64,000 bases of DNA from Salinispora oceanensis. Its GTDB lineage: Bacteria > Actinomycetota > Actinomycetes > Mycobacteriales > Micromonosporaceae. Both the position numbers and the translations under genes were made by a program. Of this stretch, positions 27,783-37,470 are shown in pieces (within the stretch, counting starts at the first letter, position 1; each line of letters starts with the position of its first letter). The DNA lies in NCBI RefSeq assembly GCF_000383575.1, contig NZ_KB911579.1, positions 4,549,424 to 4,613,423 of the forward strand, written 5' to 3'. The notes under the pieces were generated by a model. That model searched no databases and was not told where the DNA came from. It was given only the letters and a program-made list of their open reading frames with translations.

Positions 27783-28382
27783 ATGACCCACCAGGTGCAC
27801 GCCTTCGAGCCGCCGGAGCGGTTCGTCGCCGGAACCGTCGGGCCGCCGGGGGATCGCACGTTCTTCCTCCAGGCTCGCGGCGGTGGCCGGCTGGTCAGCG
27901 TCGCGCTGGAGAAGGTCCAGGTCTCACTGCTGGCAGAGAAGCTGGAGGAGCTGCTCTCCGAGGCGCAACGGCGGTTTGGGGTGAAGCTGCCGGAGACCGG
28001 CCCGGTCGGTGGCGACAACGACCCGCTGGACACGCCCGTTGATGAGGAGTTCCGGGTCGGCACCCTGGGGCTGGCTTTTGACGTGGACACCGAGACGGTC
28101 GTGATCGAGGCGATCGCGGTCGGCGAGGCCGAGGCCGAGGTTGGGGCCGAGGCTGCGGCTGAGGTCGAGTTGGACGAGTCAGATGACGACGAGTCAGATG
28201 ACGACGAGCCTGACGACGACCTGGACCGGCTGCGGGTGCGGTTGACCCCGGAGGCGACGCGCGAGTTCATCGGACGGGCCCGGCGGGTGGTGAACGCGGG
28301 CCGGCCGCCGTGTCCGCTCTGTGGGCAGCCCCTCGACCCCGTCGGTCACCTCTGCCCACGCCACAACGGCTACCACCGGTGA
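27783..28382 (+). CDS. DUF3090 family protein
   Basis: 199 aa, starting MTHQVHAFEPPERFVAGTVG. It has a central acidic low-complexity stretch (about residues 115-145, Glu/Ala then Asp/Ser) and a C-terminal zinc-ribbon-like CPLCGQPLDPVGHLCPRHNG. This is the conserved actinobacterial DUF3090, always near the phosphatase and SCO1664-like genes. Role unknown. Its TGA overlaps the next GTG. Confidence 0.92.
   Translation: MTHQVHAFEPPERFVAGTVGPPGDRTFFLQARGGGRLVSVALEKVQVSLLAEKLEELLSEAQRRFGVKLPETGPVGGDNDPLDTPVDEEFRVGTLGLAFDVDTETVVIEAIAVGEAEAEVGAEAAAEVELDESDDDESDDDEPDDDLDRLRVRLTPEATREFIGRARRVVNAGRPPCPLCGQPLDPVGHLCPRHNGYHR
28173..28202 (+). repeat. 15-bp tandem repeat inside the DUF3090 gene
   Basis: Two exact copies of GACGAGTCAGATGAC, followed by a degenerate third. 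It encodes the Asp/Glu/Ser-rich linker and keeps the reading frame, so length can vary harmlessly. Confidence 0.8.
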
Positions 28383-29218
28383 CCTCATCCGACCTGCGCC
28401 GTAGCTGGGACCGGGAGGGGCCTCGCCAGAACGATGATCCGTCGCTTCGGCTGCTCCGGGAGGGTGCGCTGGATCTGGAGGGGCGGCTGGTTGACGCCTC
28501 GAACACGACGTTGCGCGCGGCGCTGACGCTGGACGGGATGACCGCGCATTGTGTCTACAAGCCGGTCCGGGGTGAGCGGCCCCTGTGGGACTTCCCAGAC
28601 GGCAATCTCGCCGGGCGCGAGGTCGCTGCATATCTGGTGTCCGCCGCCACGGGCTGGGATCTGGTACCGCCGACGGTGCTGCGCGACGGGCCACTCGGCC
28701 CCGGCTCCTGCCAGCTGTGGATCGACGGGCCGGACGAGTTGGAGCCGCTGGTCGGGTTTGTTCCCGCCGACGCGCTGCCGGCTCAGTGGTTCGCGGTCGC
28801 GGCAGCACGGGACGACGAGGGCACCCCTTACGCCTTGGCGCACGCCGACGACCCGCGGTTGGCCCGGCTGGCGGTGCTCGATGTGATCATCAACAACGCC
28901 GACCGTAAGGGCGGACATGTTCTGGTCGGCCCGGACGATCGAATCTACGGCGTGGACCACGGGGTCAGCTTCCACGTGGAGGAGAAGCTGCGCACGGTCC
29001 TGTGGGGTTGGGCGGGCCGCAAGCTGCCGGCGGAGGTGGCGGAGGTGCTCGCGGCGCTCGCCGACGCGGTCGCCGGAGATCTGGGCGGGGAACTCGCCAA
29101 GTACCTCACCCGCGGTGAGATCGCCGAGGTGGCGGCCCGGATCGGGCGGCTGCGGGCCGCCGGTCGCTTCCCGCTGCCGTCGCCGCAGTGGCCGGCGATT
29201 CCGTGGCCACCCATGTGA
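28379..29218 (+). CDS. SCO1664-like protein with PI3/PI4-kinase-like fold
   Basis: 279 aa. Motifs CVYKPVRGERPLWDFP, LAVLDVIINNADRKGGH and YGVDHGVSFH correspond to the nucleotide-binding Lys, the catalytic-loop Asp-Asn and the metal-binding Asp of phosphatidylinositol-kinase-like proteins. The substrate is unknown. GTG 28379 overlaps the DUF3090 stop, so the two are coupled. Confidence 0.88.
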   Translation: MTSSDLRRSWDREGPRQNDDPSLRLLREGALDLEGRLVDASNTTLRAALTLDGMTAHCVYKPVRGERPLWDFPDGNLAGREVAAYLVSAATGWDLVPPTVLRDGPLGPGSCQLWIDGPDELEPLVGFVPADALPAQWFAVAAARDDEGTPYALAHADDPRLARLAVLDVIINNADRKGGHVLVGPDDRIYGVDHGVSFHVEEKLRTVLWGWAGRKLPAEVAEVLAALADAVAGDLGGELAKYLTRGEIAEVAARIGRLRAAGRFPLPSPQWPAIPWPPM

Positions 29219-29285
29219 GCGGCTGTCACCTTAGTCACTTCTCGGCTGCCCCGGAGTCCACTGCCGGCTGGTTAGGCTGGCGGTC

Positions 29286-30524
29286 ATGGACTCTTGGGCG
29301 GAACACGAGGTGCCACGGCTACCAGGCCGGGGCGGGCCGCTGATGTTGTTTGACTCGGCCCGGCGAGGCACCGCCGCCAGCGCGCCGGCCGGCACCGGCA
29401 CAATGTACGTCTGCGGCATCACCCCGTATGACGCCACCCACCTCGGGCACGCCGCCACGATGATCACCTTCGACCTGATCCAGCGGGTGTGGCGGGATGC
29501 CGGAGTGGACGTGACGTACGTGCAGAACGTGACGGACATCGATGATCCGCTATTGGAGCGGGCTGCTCGGGACGGCGAGGACTGGAAGGTCCTGGCGATG
29601 CGGGAGACCGCCCTGTTCCGGGAGGACATGGAGGCGCTGCGGATTATCCCGCCGGAGCACTACGTCGGTGCGGTGGAGTCGATTCCAGACATCGCCGAGC
29701 GGGTCCTGACCCTGGTGAAGGAGGGTGCTGCCTACCGGCTGGAGGACGGCACCGATGATGTCTACTTCGACATCTCGGCCGCGCCCCGGTTCGGGTATGA
29801 GTCGCACCTGAGCCGGGAGCAGATGATGGAGATCTTTCCCGAGCGCGGTGGTGACCCGGATCGAGCGGGTAAACGCGACCCGCTTGATCCACTGTTGTGG
29901 CGTGGTGCCCGTTCGGACGAGCCGTCGTGGCCCGGCGGTGACCTGGGTCCGGGCCGTCCCGGCTGGCATATCGAGTGCGCCGTGATCGCGCTCAATCTGC
30001 TCGGTGAGCAGATCGATGTGCAGGGTGGCGGCAATGATCTGATCTTCCCGCACCATGAGTGTTCGGCCGCACACGCCGAGTTGCTGACCGGGCAGGCCCC
30101 GTTCGCCGGGCATTACGTGCACGCCGGCATGATCGGCCTGGACGGGGAGAAGATGTCCAAGTCCCGCGGCAACCTGGTCTTCGTCTCCCGGTTGCGAGCC
30201 GACCAGGTGGATCCGATGGCGGTCCGGCTGGCCCTGATGAGCGGGCACTACCGCAGCGACCGCTCCTGGAGCGACGAGCTGTTGGCGACCGCGCAGGAGC
30301 GGCTGGGCCGGTGGCGCAGGGCCACCGCGCTGCCCTGCGGGCCGTCTGCGGAGGCGTTTCTGGCCACGCTTCGCGCGCGGCTCGCCGATGACCTCGACGC
30401 CCCGGGGGCGCTTGCGTTGGCGGACTCCTGGGCGGAGGCGGCGCTCAACGGTGCCGGCGACGACCCGGCGGCCCCCGCGCTCTTCCCCCGGGCCCTGGAC
30501 GCCCTGCTCGGCGTGCGGCTGTGA
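29286..30524 (+). CDS. mshC: Mycothiol biosynthesis ligase MshC
   Basis: 412 aa. Cysteine ligase related to cysteinyl-tRNA synthetase: zinc and HIGH-type region MYVCGITPYDATHLGHA, PHHECSAAHAE, and the KMSKS loop EKMSKSRGN. It joins L-cysteine to GlcN-inositol using ATP, the third enzyme step of mycothiol synthesis. It is shorter than CysS because the anticodon-binding domain is missing, which separates MshC from a tRNA synthetase. It lies in conserved order after the SCO1664-like gene. Confidence 0.96.
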   Translation: MDSWAEHEVPRLPGRGGPLMLFDSARRGTAASAPAGTGTMYVCGITPYDATHLGHAATMITFDLIQRVWRDAGVDVTYVQNVTDIDDPLLERAARDGEDWKVLAMRETALFREDMEALRIIPPEHYVGAVESIPDIAERVLTLVKEGAAYRLEDGTDDVYFDISAAPRFGYESHLSREQMMEIFPERGGDPDRAGKRDPLDPLLWRGARSDEPSWPGGDLGPGRPGWHIECAVIALNLLGEQIDVQGGGNDLIFPHHECSAAHAELLTGQAPFAGHYVHAGMIGLDGEKMSKSRGNLVFVSRLRADQVDPMAVRLALMSGHYRSDRSWSDELLATAQERLGRWRRATALPCGPSAEAFLATLRARLADDLDAPGALALADSWAEAALNGAGDDPAAPALFPRALDALLGVRL

Positions 30525-30669
30525 CCGGCTGGGCGGTCCGATCGGCCGGGTAGGCCTCCACTGGGGCCGCCGGGTAGAGCTTCGCCACGTCGGCGGCTCG
30601 CCGCCGGAGCGGCCTGGGCGGCCATGATCGGGTACCGGGAGCGGGCGGGCAGGGCTGGTCGGAGCTCGA

Positions 30670-31467
30670 TCAGCCGAGGACGAGCCCCGGGCCCGGATCC
30701 GGGCCCGGGTCGGTCGCCGGGGCGGGGATCCGGTACGCCTCGGTCAGGGTGGTGACCGGGCCGGGCCAGGTGGCCTGGGCGACCTCAATCGGCTTACGGC
30801 GCTCGTCGTAGGCGACGTGCAGCAGGTGTAGCACCGGGGTGTCGGGTCGGATCTGGAGGGTCTCCGCCTCGTCCCGACTGGGCTGCCGGGCACTGATCGT
30901 GTCGGTCGCGGTGACGTACCGCCGGCCGGTGGCTTCCTCGGCCTCCTGGTAGAGGGGGCGGCCGAACGCCTCGGCCCGTTCCAGTGTGGTGCCGGCGGTG
31001 TCGGTCGGTAGGAACCAGGCGGCGCCCACCTCTACCGGGGAGTCCTCGGTGCGGACCAGATGCCGGCGACAGAGCAGCTCGGTGCCGTCCGACACACCGA
31101 ACGCGTCGGCGACCTCGGGCGGTGCGGGGGTGGGCCCGACGGAGACGAGCTGTTGCCGGTACCGGGCCGCGAGGTCGGTGTGGTAACCACGGAAACCGCC
31201 GTACCGACCCCGGGCGAGCCGGTTGAGGCGGCGTCGGGTGCCGCGGACGTAGGTGCCGGATCCGGGCTTGGTGATCAGGACGCCCTCGACCCGTAGCTGG
31301 TCCACGGCACGCTGCACGGTCTGCTTAGCGACACCGAACATCTCGGCGATGGCCGGGATGGAGGGTAGCCGATCGCCAGGGCCCCAGTCACCGCGGCGCA
31401 CCTGTGCCTTGATCTGCGCGGCGATCTGCCGGTGCGGAAACTCGGCCGCACCCGGGTTGATCTGCAT
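30670..31467 (-). CDS. GntR-family transcriptional regulator (HutC/UTRA type)
   Basis: 265 aa. N-terminal winged helix (residues about 10-80: FPHRQIAAQIKAQVRRGD, PSIPAIAEMFGVAKQTVQRAVDQL), then a UTRA-like ligand domain (about 100-245). ATG 31467 is preferred over ORF extensions because GAGGAGG sits at 31473-31479. It separates mshC from the PAC2 gene and is convergent with mshC. The C-terminus is a short Pro/Gly/Asp repeat. The ligand is unknown. Confidence 0.9.
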   Translation of the reverse strand: MQINPGAAEFPHRQIAAQIKAQVRRGDWGPGDRLPSIPAIAEMFGVAKQTVQRAVDQLRVEGVLITKPGSGTYVRGTRRRLNRLARGRYGGFRGYHTDLAARYRQQLVSVGPTPAPPEVADAFGVSDGTELLCRRHLVRTEDSPVEVGAAWFLPTDTAGTTLERAEAFGRPLYQEAEEATGRRYVTATDTISARQPSRDEAETLQIRPDTPVLHLLHVAYDERRKPIEVAQATWPGPVTTLTEAYRIPAPATDPGPDPGPGLVLG

Positions 31468-31487
31468 GCCCGCCTCCTCGATCATCA

Positions 31488-31499
31488 CTAGGTTCCTAG
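31488..31499. promoter_or_regulatory. Inverted repeat, probable GntR operator
   Basis: CTAGG-TT-CCTAG, 5-bp arms with a 2-bp spacer, 21 bp upstream of the GntR start. This size and position fit autoregulation by GntR proteins; inferred. Confidence 0.45.
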
Positions 31500-31666
31500 G
31501 ATGCCGTAGCGGTTGTGTCCTGTCCACACCCGACTCACCTTCCCCCGAAGACAGCGCAGGCCTACGAGCAGGGGGTGCGGTGATGCGTCCCGTCGTCGCG
31601 GACAGAACGCCGGGCGTGGCCCGCCACCTTCACCGGTGGCGGGCCACGAGGAGCACGTGCTCCGGG

Positions 31667-32536
31667 TTACCAGGAGCCGGCGGTAGGCCCGGCGGAGCCA
31701 CCGCGCCGACGCAGGTACTTCTCAAACTCCTGGGCGATCTCGTCCCCGGTCAACGGGGTGATGCCGGCGTCACCGACCCGCTCCTCCAACTCGCGGACGT
31801 ACTCACCGAGCTCGGCGTCCTGCTCTGCGGCGCTCCGCACCCGCTGCTCCCACTCGGCGGCCTCCTCGGCGAGGTCGGCCATCGGCACCGGCAGGTCCAG
31901 CACCTCCTCGACCCGGTGGAGCAGGGCCAGGGTCGCCTTGGGGCAGGGTGGGTTGTTGGCGTAGTGCGGTACATGCACCCAGAACGAGACCGCGTCCACG
32001 TCGGCCCGCGAGCAGGCATCGTGCAGGACCCCGACTATGCCGGTGGGCCCGTCGTAGCGGGTGGGGGTGAGCTGGAAGCGCTGTGCCGCGCCCTTGTCGG
32101 AGGCGCTCCCGCTGATCGGTAGCGGTCGGGTGTACGGCACGTCGGCCAAGAGCGCGCCGAGCAACACCACCCGTTCGACCTCCAGGCTGTGGCAGATCTC
32201 CAGCACCTGCTCGCAGAAGGTGCGCCAGCGCATGCTCGGCTCGATCCCACGGATCAGCACGACATCCCGCTCGGTACCGGCCGGGCTGGCGGCCATGAAC
32301 CGGGTGGTAGGCCACTCCACCCGCCGGGTCTCGCCGGCCGACATCGCGATCGTGGGACGGCTGACCTGGAAGTCGTAGAAGTCTTCCGGATCCAGCTCGG
32401 TCACCGGCCGGGCCTGCCACACCTGTTCCAGGTGCTCGACGGCGGCCGTCGAGGCGTCGGCGGCGTCGTTCCAGCCTTCGAAGGCGGCGATGGCCACGGG
32501 GGACCGCAGAACCGGCAGTCCGTCGAACTCGGTCAC
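31667..32536 (-). CDS. PAC2-family protein (proteasome assembly chaperone-like)
   Basis: 289 aa. N-terminal VLRSPVAIAAFEGWNDAAD is the PAC2 signature; RRVEWPTTRF, GALLADVPYTRP and VPHYANNPPCP follow. Actinobacterial members are conserved near mshC and metH; the ParJ member of Streptomyces coelicolor binds ParA. GTG 32536 is chosen because GAGGTGA precedes it by 6 bp. Confidence 0.9.
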   Translation of the reverse strand: MTEFDGLPVLRSPVAIAAFEGWNDAADASTAAVEHLEQVWQARPVTELDPEDFYDFQVSRPTIAMSAGETRRVEWPTTRFMAASPAGTERDVVLIRGIEPSMRWRTFCEQVLEICHSLEVERVVLLGALLADVPYTRPLPISGSASDKGAAQRFQLTPTRYDGPTGIVGVLHDACSRADVDAVSFWVHVPHYANNPPCPKATLALLHRVEEVLDLPVPMADLAEEAAEWEQRVRSAAEQDAELGEYVRELEERVGDAGITPLTGDEIAQEFEKYLRRRGGSAGPTAGSW

Positions 32537-32797
32537 GCGGTCACCTCGTCCCGCCCGTCGGGGCGGTGCTGGGCGAATGCCCGATCGGCTGGCCGCCATG
32601 CATCGTGGCGTCGCTGTAGTCCCTCACGTCCGTCAGCCTACGTGCCAGGGGCGGGAACCGGACCGTCGGCCGCGCCGATCTATCAATCGACAAAACAGCT
32701 ATTCTGGCGGTAAAAGGGCGGAGTGTGCTAGTTACACCATGTGGGACCGGCGGTCGGCGATAGACCACACCCCGTGTTGTCGCAGTAACCTGAAGCT

Positions 32798-35700
32798 GTG
32801 GTGATCTCTGTGCTTGACGCGCTGACCGACCGGATCCTCGTCGCTGACGGGGCGATGGGGACCATGTTGCATGCGGCAGACCTGACTCTCGACGACTTCG
32901 ATGGTCTGGAGGGCTGCAACGAGATCCTCAACGTGACCCGGCCGGACGCTGTTCGTGACGTGCACGAGGCGTACCTGGCCGTGGGCGCAGACTGCGTCGA
33001 AACCAATACTTTCGGCGCTAACCTGGCGAACCTCGCCGAGTATGGCATTGAGGGGCGCATCCGGGAGCTGTCCGAGGCCGGCGCCCGGCTGGCCCGCACC
33101 GCCGCGGACGCGTACGCGACACCGGAGCAGCCGCGCTTCGTCCTGGGCTCGATCGGGCCGGGCACGAAACTGCCCACCCTTGGGCACGCCACCTACGCCG
33201 CGCTGCGGGACGCGTACCAGGAGAACGCCGTTGGCCTTATCGCCGGCGGATCGGACGCGTTGATCATCGAGACCTGTCAGGACCTGCTTCAGGTGAAGGC
33301 GGCGGTGATCGGGTCAAAGCGGGCGATGGCCGAGCTGGGCCGATCGGTTCCGATCATCTGCCACATGGCGGTGGAGACCACCGGCACGATGCTGCTGGGC
33401 AGCGAGATCGGCGCCGCGCTCACCGCGATCGAGCCACTCGGCATCGACCTGATCGGGCTGAACTGCTCTACCGGCCCGGCGGAGATGGGTGAGCACCTGC
33501 GCTACCTGTCGCAGCACTCCCAGATTCCGGTGTCGGTGATGCCGAACGCCGGCCTGCCGGTCCTCACCTCCGACGGTGCGTACTTCCCGTTGACCCCGGA
33601 TGAGATGGGCGAGGCGCTGGAGCAATTCGTCACCGACTACGGTGTGGCGCTGGTCGGCGGGTGCTGTGGAAGCACGCCGGAGCACATCCGGGTGCTGGCC
33701 GAACGGATGCGAGGCCGGCGACCGGTGCTGCGCGAGCCACGGCCCGAGCCCGGTGCCTCGTCGATCTATCACCATGTCCCCTTCGCGCAGGACGCGAGCG
33801 TGCTGATGGTGGGGGAGCGGACCAACGCCAACGGATCCAAGGCGTTCCGTGAGGCCATGCTCGCCGAGGATTGGCAGGGCTGCGTGGAGATCGCCCGTGG
33901 CCAGGCGCGGGACGGCTCGCACCTGTTGGACCTCTGTGTGGACTACGTGGGCCGCGACGGCACCCAGGACATGCGTGAGCTGGCCAGCCGGTTCGCCACC
34001 GCCTCCACGTTGCCGATCATGTTGGACTCGACCGAGCCGGGTGTGATCGAGGCGGGGCTGGAGACGCTCGGTGGACGATGCGTGGTCAACTCGGTCAACT
34101 TCGAGGACGGCGACGGCCCCGACTCCCGCTATGCCCGCCTGATGCCCGTGGTCAGGGAACACGGAGCGGCGGTGGTGGCGCTGCTCATTGACGAGGAAGG
34201 GCAGGCGCGCACCAAGGACTGGAAGGTACGCGTGGCCACCCGGCTGGTCGACGATCTGACCGGCCGTTGGGGGATGGCCCGTGCGGACATCCTGATTGAT
34301 GCTCTGACCTTCCCGATCGCCACCGGGCAGGAGGAGACCCGGCGGGACGGGATCGAGACCATCGAGGCTATCCGCGAAATCGCTGCTCGTTACCCGGGGG
34401 TCAATTTCACCCTGGGCATCTCCAACGTCTCCTTCGGTCTCAACCCGGCGGCCCGGCAGGTGCTCAACTCGGTGTTTCTGCACGAGTGTGTCCAGGCCGG
34501 GCTGACCTCGGCGATCGTGCATGCCAGCAAGATCCTGCCGATGTCGAAGATTCCCGATGAGCAGCGGGAGATCGCACTCGATCTGATCTACGACCGACGT
34601 CGTGAAGGGTACGACCCGGTTCAGCGCTTCATTGAAGCCTTCGAGGGGGTGGACGCCGCCTCGGCGCGGGCCAGCCGAGCTGAGGAACTGGCCGCGCTGC
34701 CGCTCCGGGAGCGGCTCAAGCGCCGGATCATTGACGGTGAGCGCAACGGTCTCGAGGCCGATCTGGACGCGGCCCTCGCCAGCGGGTTGGCGGCGATGGC
34801 GGTTATCAACGACATTCTGCTGGATGGGATGAAGGTGGTCGGCGAGCTGTTCGGGTCCGGCCAGATGCAGCTGCCGTTCGTACTCCAGTCCGCCGAGGTG
34901 ATGAAGTCCGCGGTGGCGTACCTGGAGCCGCACCTGGAGAAGGCCGACGACGGTGGTAAGGGACGGATCGTGCTCGCCACCGTGAAGGGCGACGTCCACG
35001 ACATCGGCAAGAATCTGGTCGACATCATCCTGTCGAACAACGGCTATGAGGTGGTGAACATCGGGATCAAGCAGCCGATCAACGCCATCCTCGACGCCGC
35101 CGAGCAAAACCGCGCGGACGCGATCGGCATGTCGGGGCTGTTGGTGAAGAGCACCGTCATTATGAAGGAGAACCTGGTCGAGATGGCCACGCGGGGCGTT
35201 GCGGAGCGCTGGCCGGTCCTGCTTGGGGGCGCGGCGCTGACCCGTGCGTATGTCGAGGACGACCTGCGATCGATGTTCCCCGGCCAAGTGCACTACGCCC
35301 GGGATGCCTTCGAGGGGCTCTCCCTGATGGACCGGGTGATGGCCGCCAAGCGTGGTGGCGCTCAGGTGGTGGACCCGGAACGGGAGGCGGCGCTGGCCGC
35401 GCGGCGGGAGCGGCGGGCGCGGCAGCAGGCGTTCGTCAGCGAGTCCTTGCCGGAGCTGAACGATGCCTCCGTCCGCTCCGACGTGGCCACCGATGTGGAG
35501 GTGCCCACCCCACCGTTCTTCGGCACCCGAGTGGTCAAGGGGCTGCCCCTCGCCGACTACGCGGCCCTGCTCGACGAACGGGCGACCTTCCTCGGGCAGT
35601 GGGGACTGCGCGGTACCCGTGGCGGCAAGGGCCCCACCTACGAGGAGTTGGTGGAGACCGAGGGACGGCCGCGGCTGCGCTACTGGCTGGACCGGCTCAT

Positions 35701-36313
35701 CGCCGACCAGGTGCTTGAAGCGGCTGTTGTGTACGGGTACTTCCCGGCCTACTCCGACGGCAACGACCTGGTGGTGCTCGATGAGAACGGGCATTCGGAG
35801 CGGGCCCGGTTCACCTTCCCCCGGCAGCGCCAGGAGCGACGGCTCTGCTTGGCTGACTTCTTCCGTCCTCACGGCGGCGAGCTTGACGTGGTGGCGCTAC
35901 AGCTGGTCACGGTTGGCCAACCGATCAGCGAATACACGGCGAAGTTGTTCGCCCGGAACGAGTACCGCGACTATCTGGAGGTCCACGGGCTGTCGGTGCA
36001 GCTCACCGAGGCGCTTGCCGAGTACTGGCACCAGCGGGTCCGGGCCGAGCTGAGACTGTCCGACGACCGTACGGTTGCCACCGCCGACCCGGCGGACCTG
36101 GCCGGGTTGCTGCGTAACGACTACCGGGGCTGCCGGTATGCCTTCGGCTACCCAGCCTGCCCGGACCTGGAGGATCGGGCGAAGCTCGTAAACCTGCTGG
36201 GGGCGGAACGGATCGGCGTGCAGCTGTCGGAGGAGTTCCAGCTCGTTCCGGAACAGGCTACCGACGCAATTGTCGTGCACCACCCGGAGGCGAGTTACTT
36301 TAACGCCAAGTGA
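32798..36313 (+). CDS. metH: Cobalamin-dependent methionine synthase MetH
   Basis: 1171 aa, all four modules present. Homocysteine domain (about 1-310) with the zinc site GGCCGSTP; pterin domain (about 330-600) with MVGERTNANGSKAF; B12 cap and binding domain (about 630-880) with the DVHDIGKNLV histidine motif; activation domain (about 920-1171) ending RYAFGYPACPDLEDRAKL. It transfers methyl from methyltetrahydrofolate to homocysteine. GTG 32798 is used; GTG 32801 is equally possible. No cobalamin riboswitch was seen in the 260-bp upstream gap. The gene is the last of the core segment before the second island. Confidence 0.97.
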   Translation: MVISVLDALTDRILVADGAMGTMLHAADLTLDDFDGLEGCNEILNVTRPDAVRDVHEAYLAVGADCVETNTFGANLANLAEYGIEGRIRELSEAGARLARTAADAYATPEQPRFVLGSIGPGTKLPTLGHATYAALRDAYQENAVGLIAGGSDALIIETCQDLLQVKAAVIGSKRAMAELGRSVPIICHMAVETTGTMLLGSEIGAALTAIEPLGIDLIGLNCSTGPAEMGEHLRYLSQHSQIPVSVMPNAGLPVLTSDGAYFPLTPDEMGEALEQFVTDYGVALVGGCCGSTPEHIRVLAERMRGRRPVLREPRPEPGASSIYHHVPFAQDASVLMVGERTNANGSKAFREAMLAEDWQGCVEIARGQARDGSHLLDLCVDYVGRDGTQDMRELASRFATASTLPIMLDSTEPGVIEAGLETLGGRCVVNSVNFEDGDGPDSRYARLMPVVREHGAAVVALLIDEEGQARTKDWKVRVATRLVDDLTGRWGMARADILIDALTFPIATGQEETRRDGIETIEAIREIAARYPGVNFTLGISNVSFGLNPAARQVLNSVFLHECVQAGLTSAIVHASKILPMSKIPDEQREIALDLIYDRRREGYDPVQRFIEAFEGVDAASARASRAEELAALPLRERLKRRIIDGERNGLEADLDAALASGLAAMAVINDILLDGMKVVGELFGSGQMQLPFVLQSAEVMKSAVAYLEPHLEKADDGGKGRIVLATVKGDVHDIGKNLVDIILSNNGYEVVNIGIKQPINAILDAAEQNRADAIGMSGLLVKSTVIMKENLVEMATRGVAERWPVLLGGAALTRAYVEDDLRSMFPGQVHYARDAFEGLSLMDRVMAAKRGGAQVVDPEREAALAARRERRARQQAFVSESLPELNDASVRSDVATDVEVPTPPFFGTRVVKGLPLADYAALLDERATFLGQWGLRGTRGGKGPTYEELVETEGRPRLRYWLDRLIADQVLEAAVVYGYFPAYSDGNDLVVLDENGHSERARFTFPRQRQERRLCLADFFRPHGGELDVVALQLVTVGQPISEYTAKLFARNEYRDYLEVHGLSVQLTEALAEYWHQRVRAELRLSDDRTVATADPADLAGLLRNDYRGCRYAFGYPACPDLEDRAKLVNLLGAERIGVQLSEEFQLVPEQATDAIVVHHPEASYFNAK

Positions 36314-37470
36314 CACTTGGTTCGTCCGACCAGGTACCGGTGAGGTGTTCCATTTTTAGAAAGCCCGATGCCCTTGCTGGGCTGGGCGAAAGCACGGTGG
36401 GTGCCAGCCAGTGGCAACCGGGAGAGCAGCTCAAACCACGAGCTGGGGCAGGTCTAAAGCTCCTCAAGTGGGGCAGCCCCTGCCCGAGGCCGCACCGGAC
36501 GACTGAGGCCAATCGTCCACGGTTTCGCACCGCGCTCCTCGCCCGGCAACAGGCCGACGCCCGTCCTCGACGTTCGGTCTCCGGGCCCAACCCGGTCCCA
36601 TGTTGCGGAGCAATGGGTCGACACGTGGATTGAGGTTGCCGTTGCTATTGGAAGCCAAGGCTTCGGCAGCTGGAAGTAGTGGCGTTTCCGGGGAGTTGAC
36701 TCGGCTGCAGCCACTTATTTTGGCAATGCCCAGGCCTCGGTATTGTTGTCATCTATTTCGGGCGTGTCCAACTCTGCGGTGTGGTTGTGCCGCGCCGCGC
36801 TGCCCCGGGCGGGCTGGCGACTTGCTGTTGTCGGCGCAAGAGTTCCGGTGCAAATCGGATTATTGCCTCGATAGCGGACTGAGGGAAACTGGGTCGTAAT
36901 CGAACCCGCCGCGGTGGCGCTCAGCAACGTTGTGATGCAGGTCAATGGCAATGCTGCGAATCACACTGCATTGGCTTTGTGTAGGTGTTCGCGCTGCGCA
37001 ACGCTGTGCAAGCGCGTACTGCCGTGTGTCATGGCCAGATACCTGGCCCGGCGTGAGCGTGGCAGAGGATGCAGTTACAGCCAGTGATAAATACGGTGGA
37101 CCTTGGACTGATCCTGTCGGGTATTGGCTCCAATAATTCCTCTGGGGTGGTAGCGGCTATGCCGATGGTGGGGAAGAATCACTCTTCAATGTCCCATTCG
37201 AGATCGAGGTACTTGTCATCGCCAGTCGGTTCTGGTATTAGGGTGCGTATCCCAGTGATCAGCATGATGTCCACAAATTCTGATCAAACAACTATCCAAC
37301 ATAGCGCCGGCGTGTCGGCTCGGCCCCGGGCGCCACCTTTCCGAGAGCAGCGTGGCCCGGCCGCCGTTGGCGTGCCGAGTCGTGCGAAACCTCGTCTTGC
37401 AGCAGCGGCCGCTGGCCGCGTACGGGGACTGGTTTGTCATCTACGCGCAGGTGAGTAGGTCGGGTACTCG
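36314..37470. other. 1.16-kb gap between metH and the indolocarbazole regulator
   Basis: No ORF here has actinomycete codon bias or a recognisable motif. The stretch is less GC-rich than its neighbours, especially 36650-37300. A short hairpin (GGGCAG-CCC-CTGCCC, 36471-36485) and a C-terminal-like coding fragment on the minus strand (37179-37283) are the only structures I could find. It probably holds the metH terminator region, the staR promoter and decayed DNA at an island junction. Confidence 0.6.
37179..37283 (-). pseudogene. Possible C-terminal gene remnant
   Basis: A 34-codon open stretch on the minus strand, preceded by a stop codon and ending in TGA. It contains DIMLITGIRTLIPEP and GDDKYLDLEWDIEE, which read like a real acidic C-terminus rather than random GC-rich frame. 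I do not recognise the parent family. It may be chance. Confidence 0.25.

Noticed and set aside
32540..32797. Possible cobalamin riboswitch upstream of metH
   Set aside because: No B12-box-like sequence or supporting stem was found; the gap is also short.
36471..36485. Hairpin as the metH terminator
   Set aside because: It lies 158 bp after the stop with a 6-bp stem and no U tract; too weak to call.
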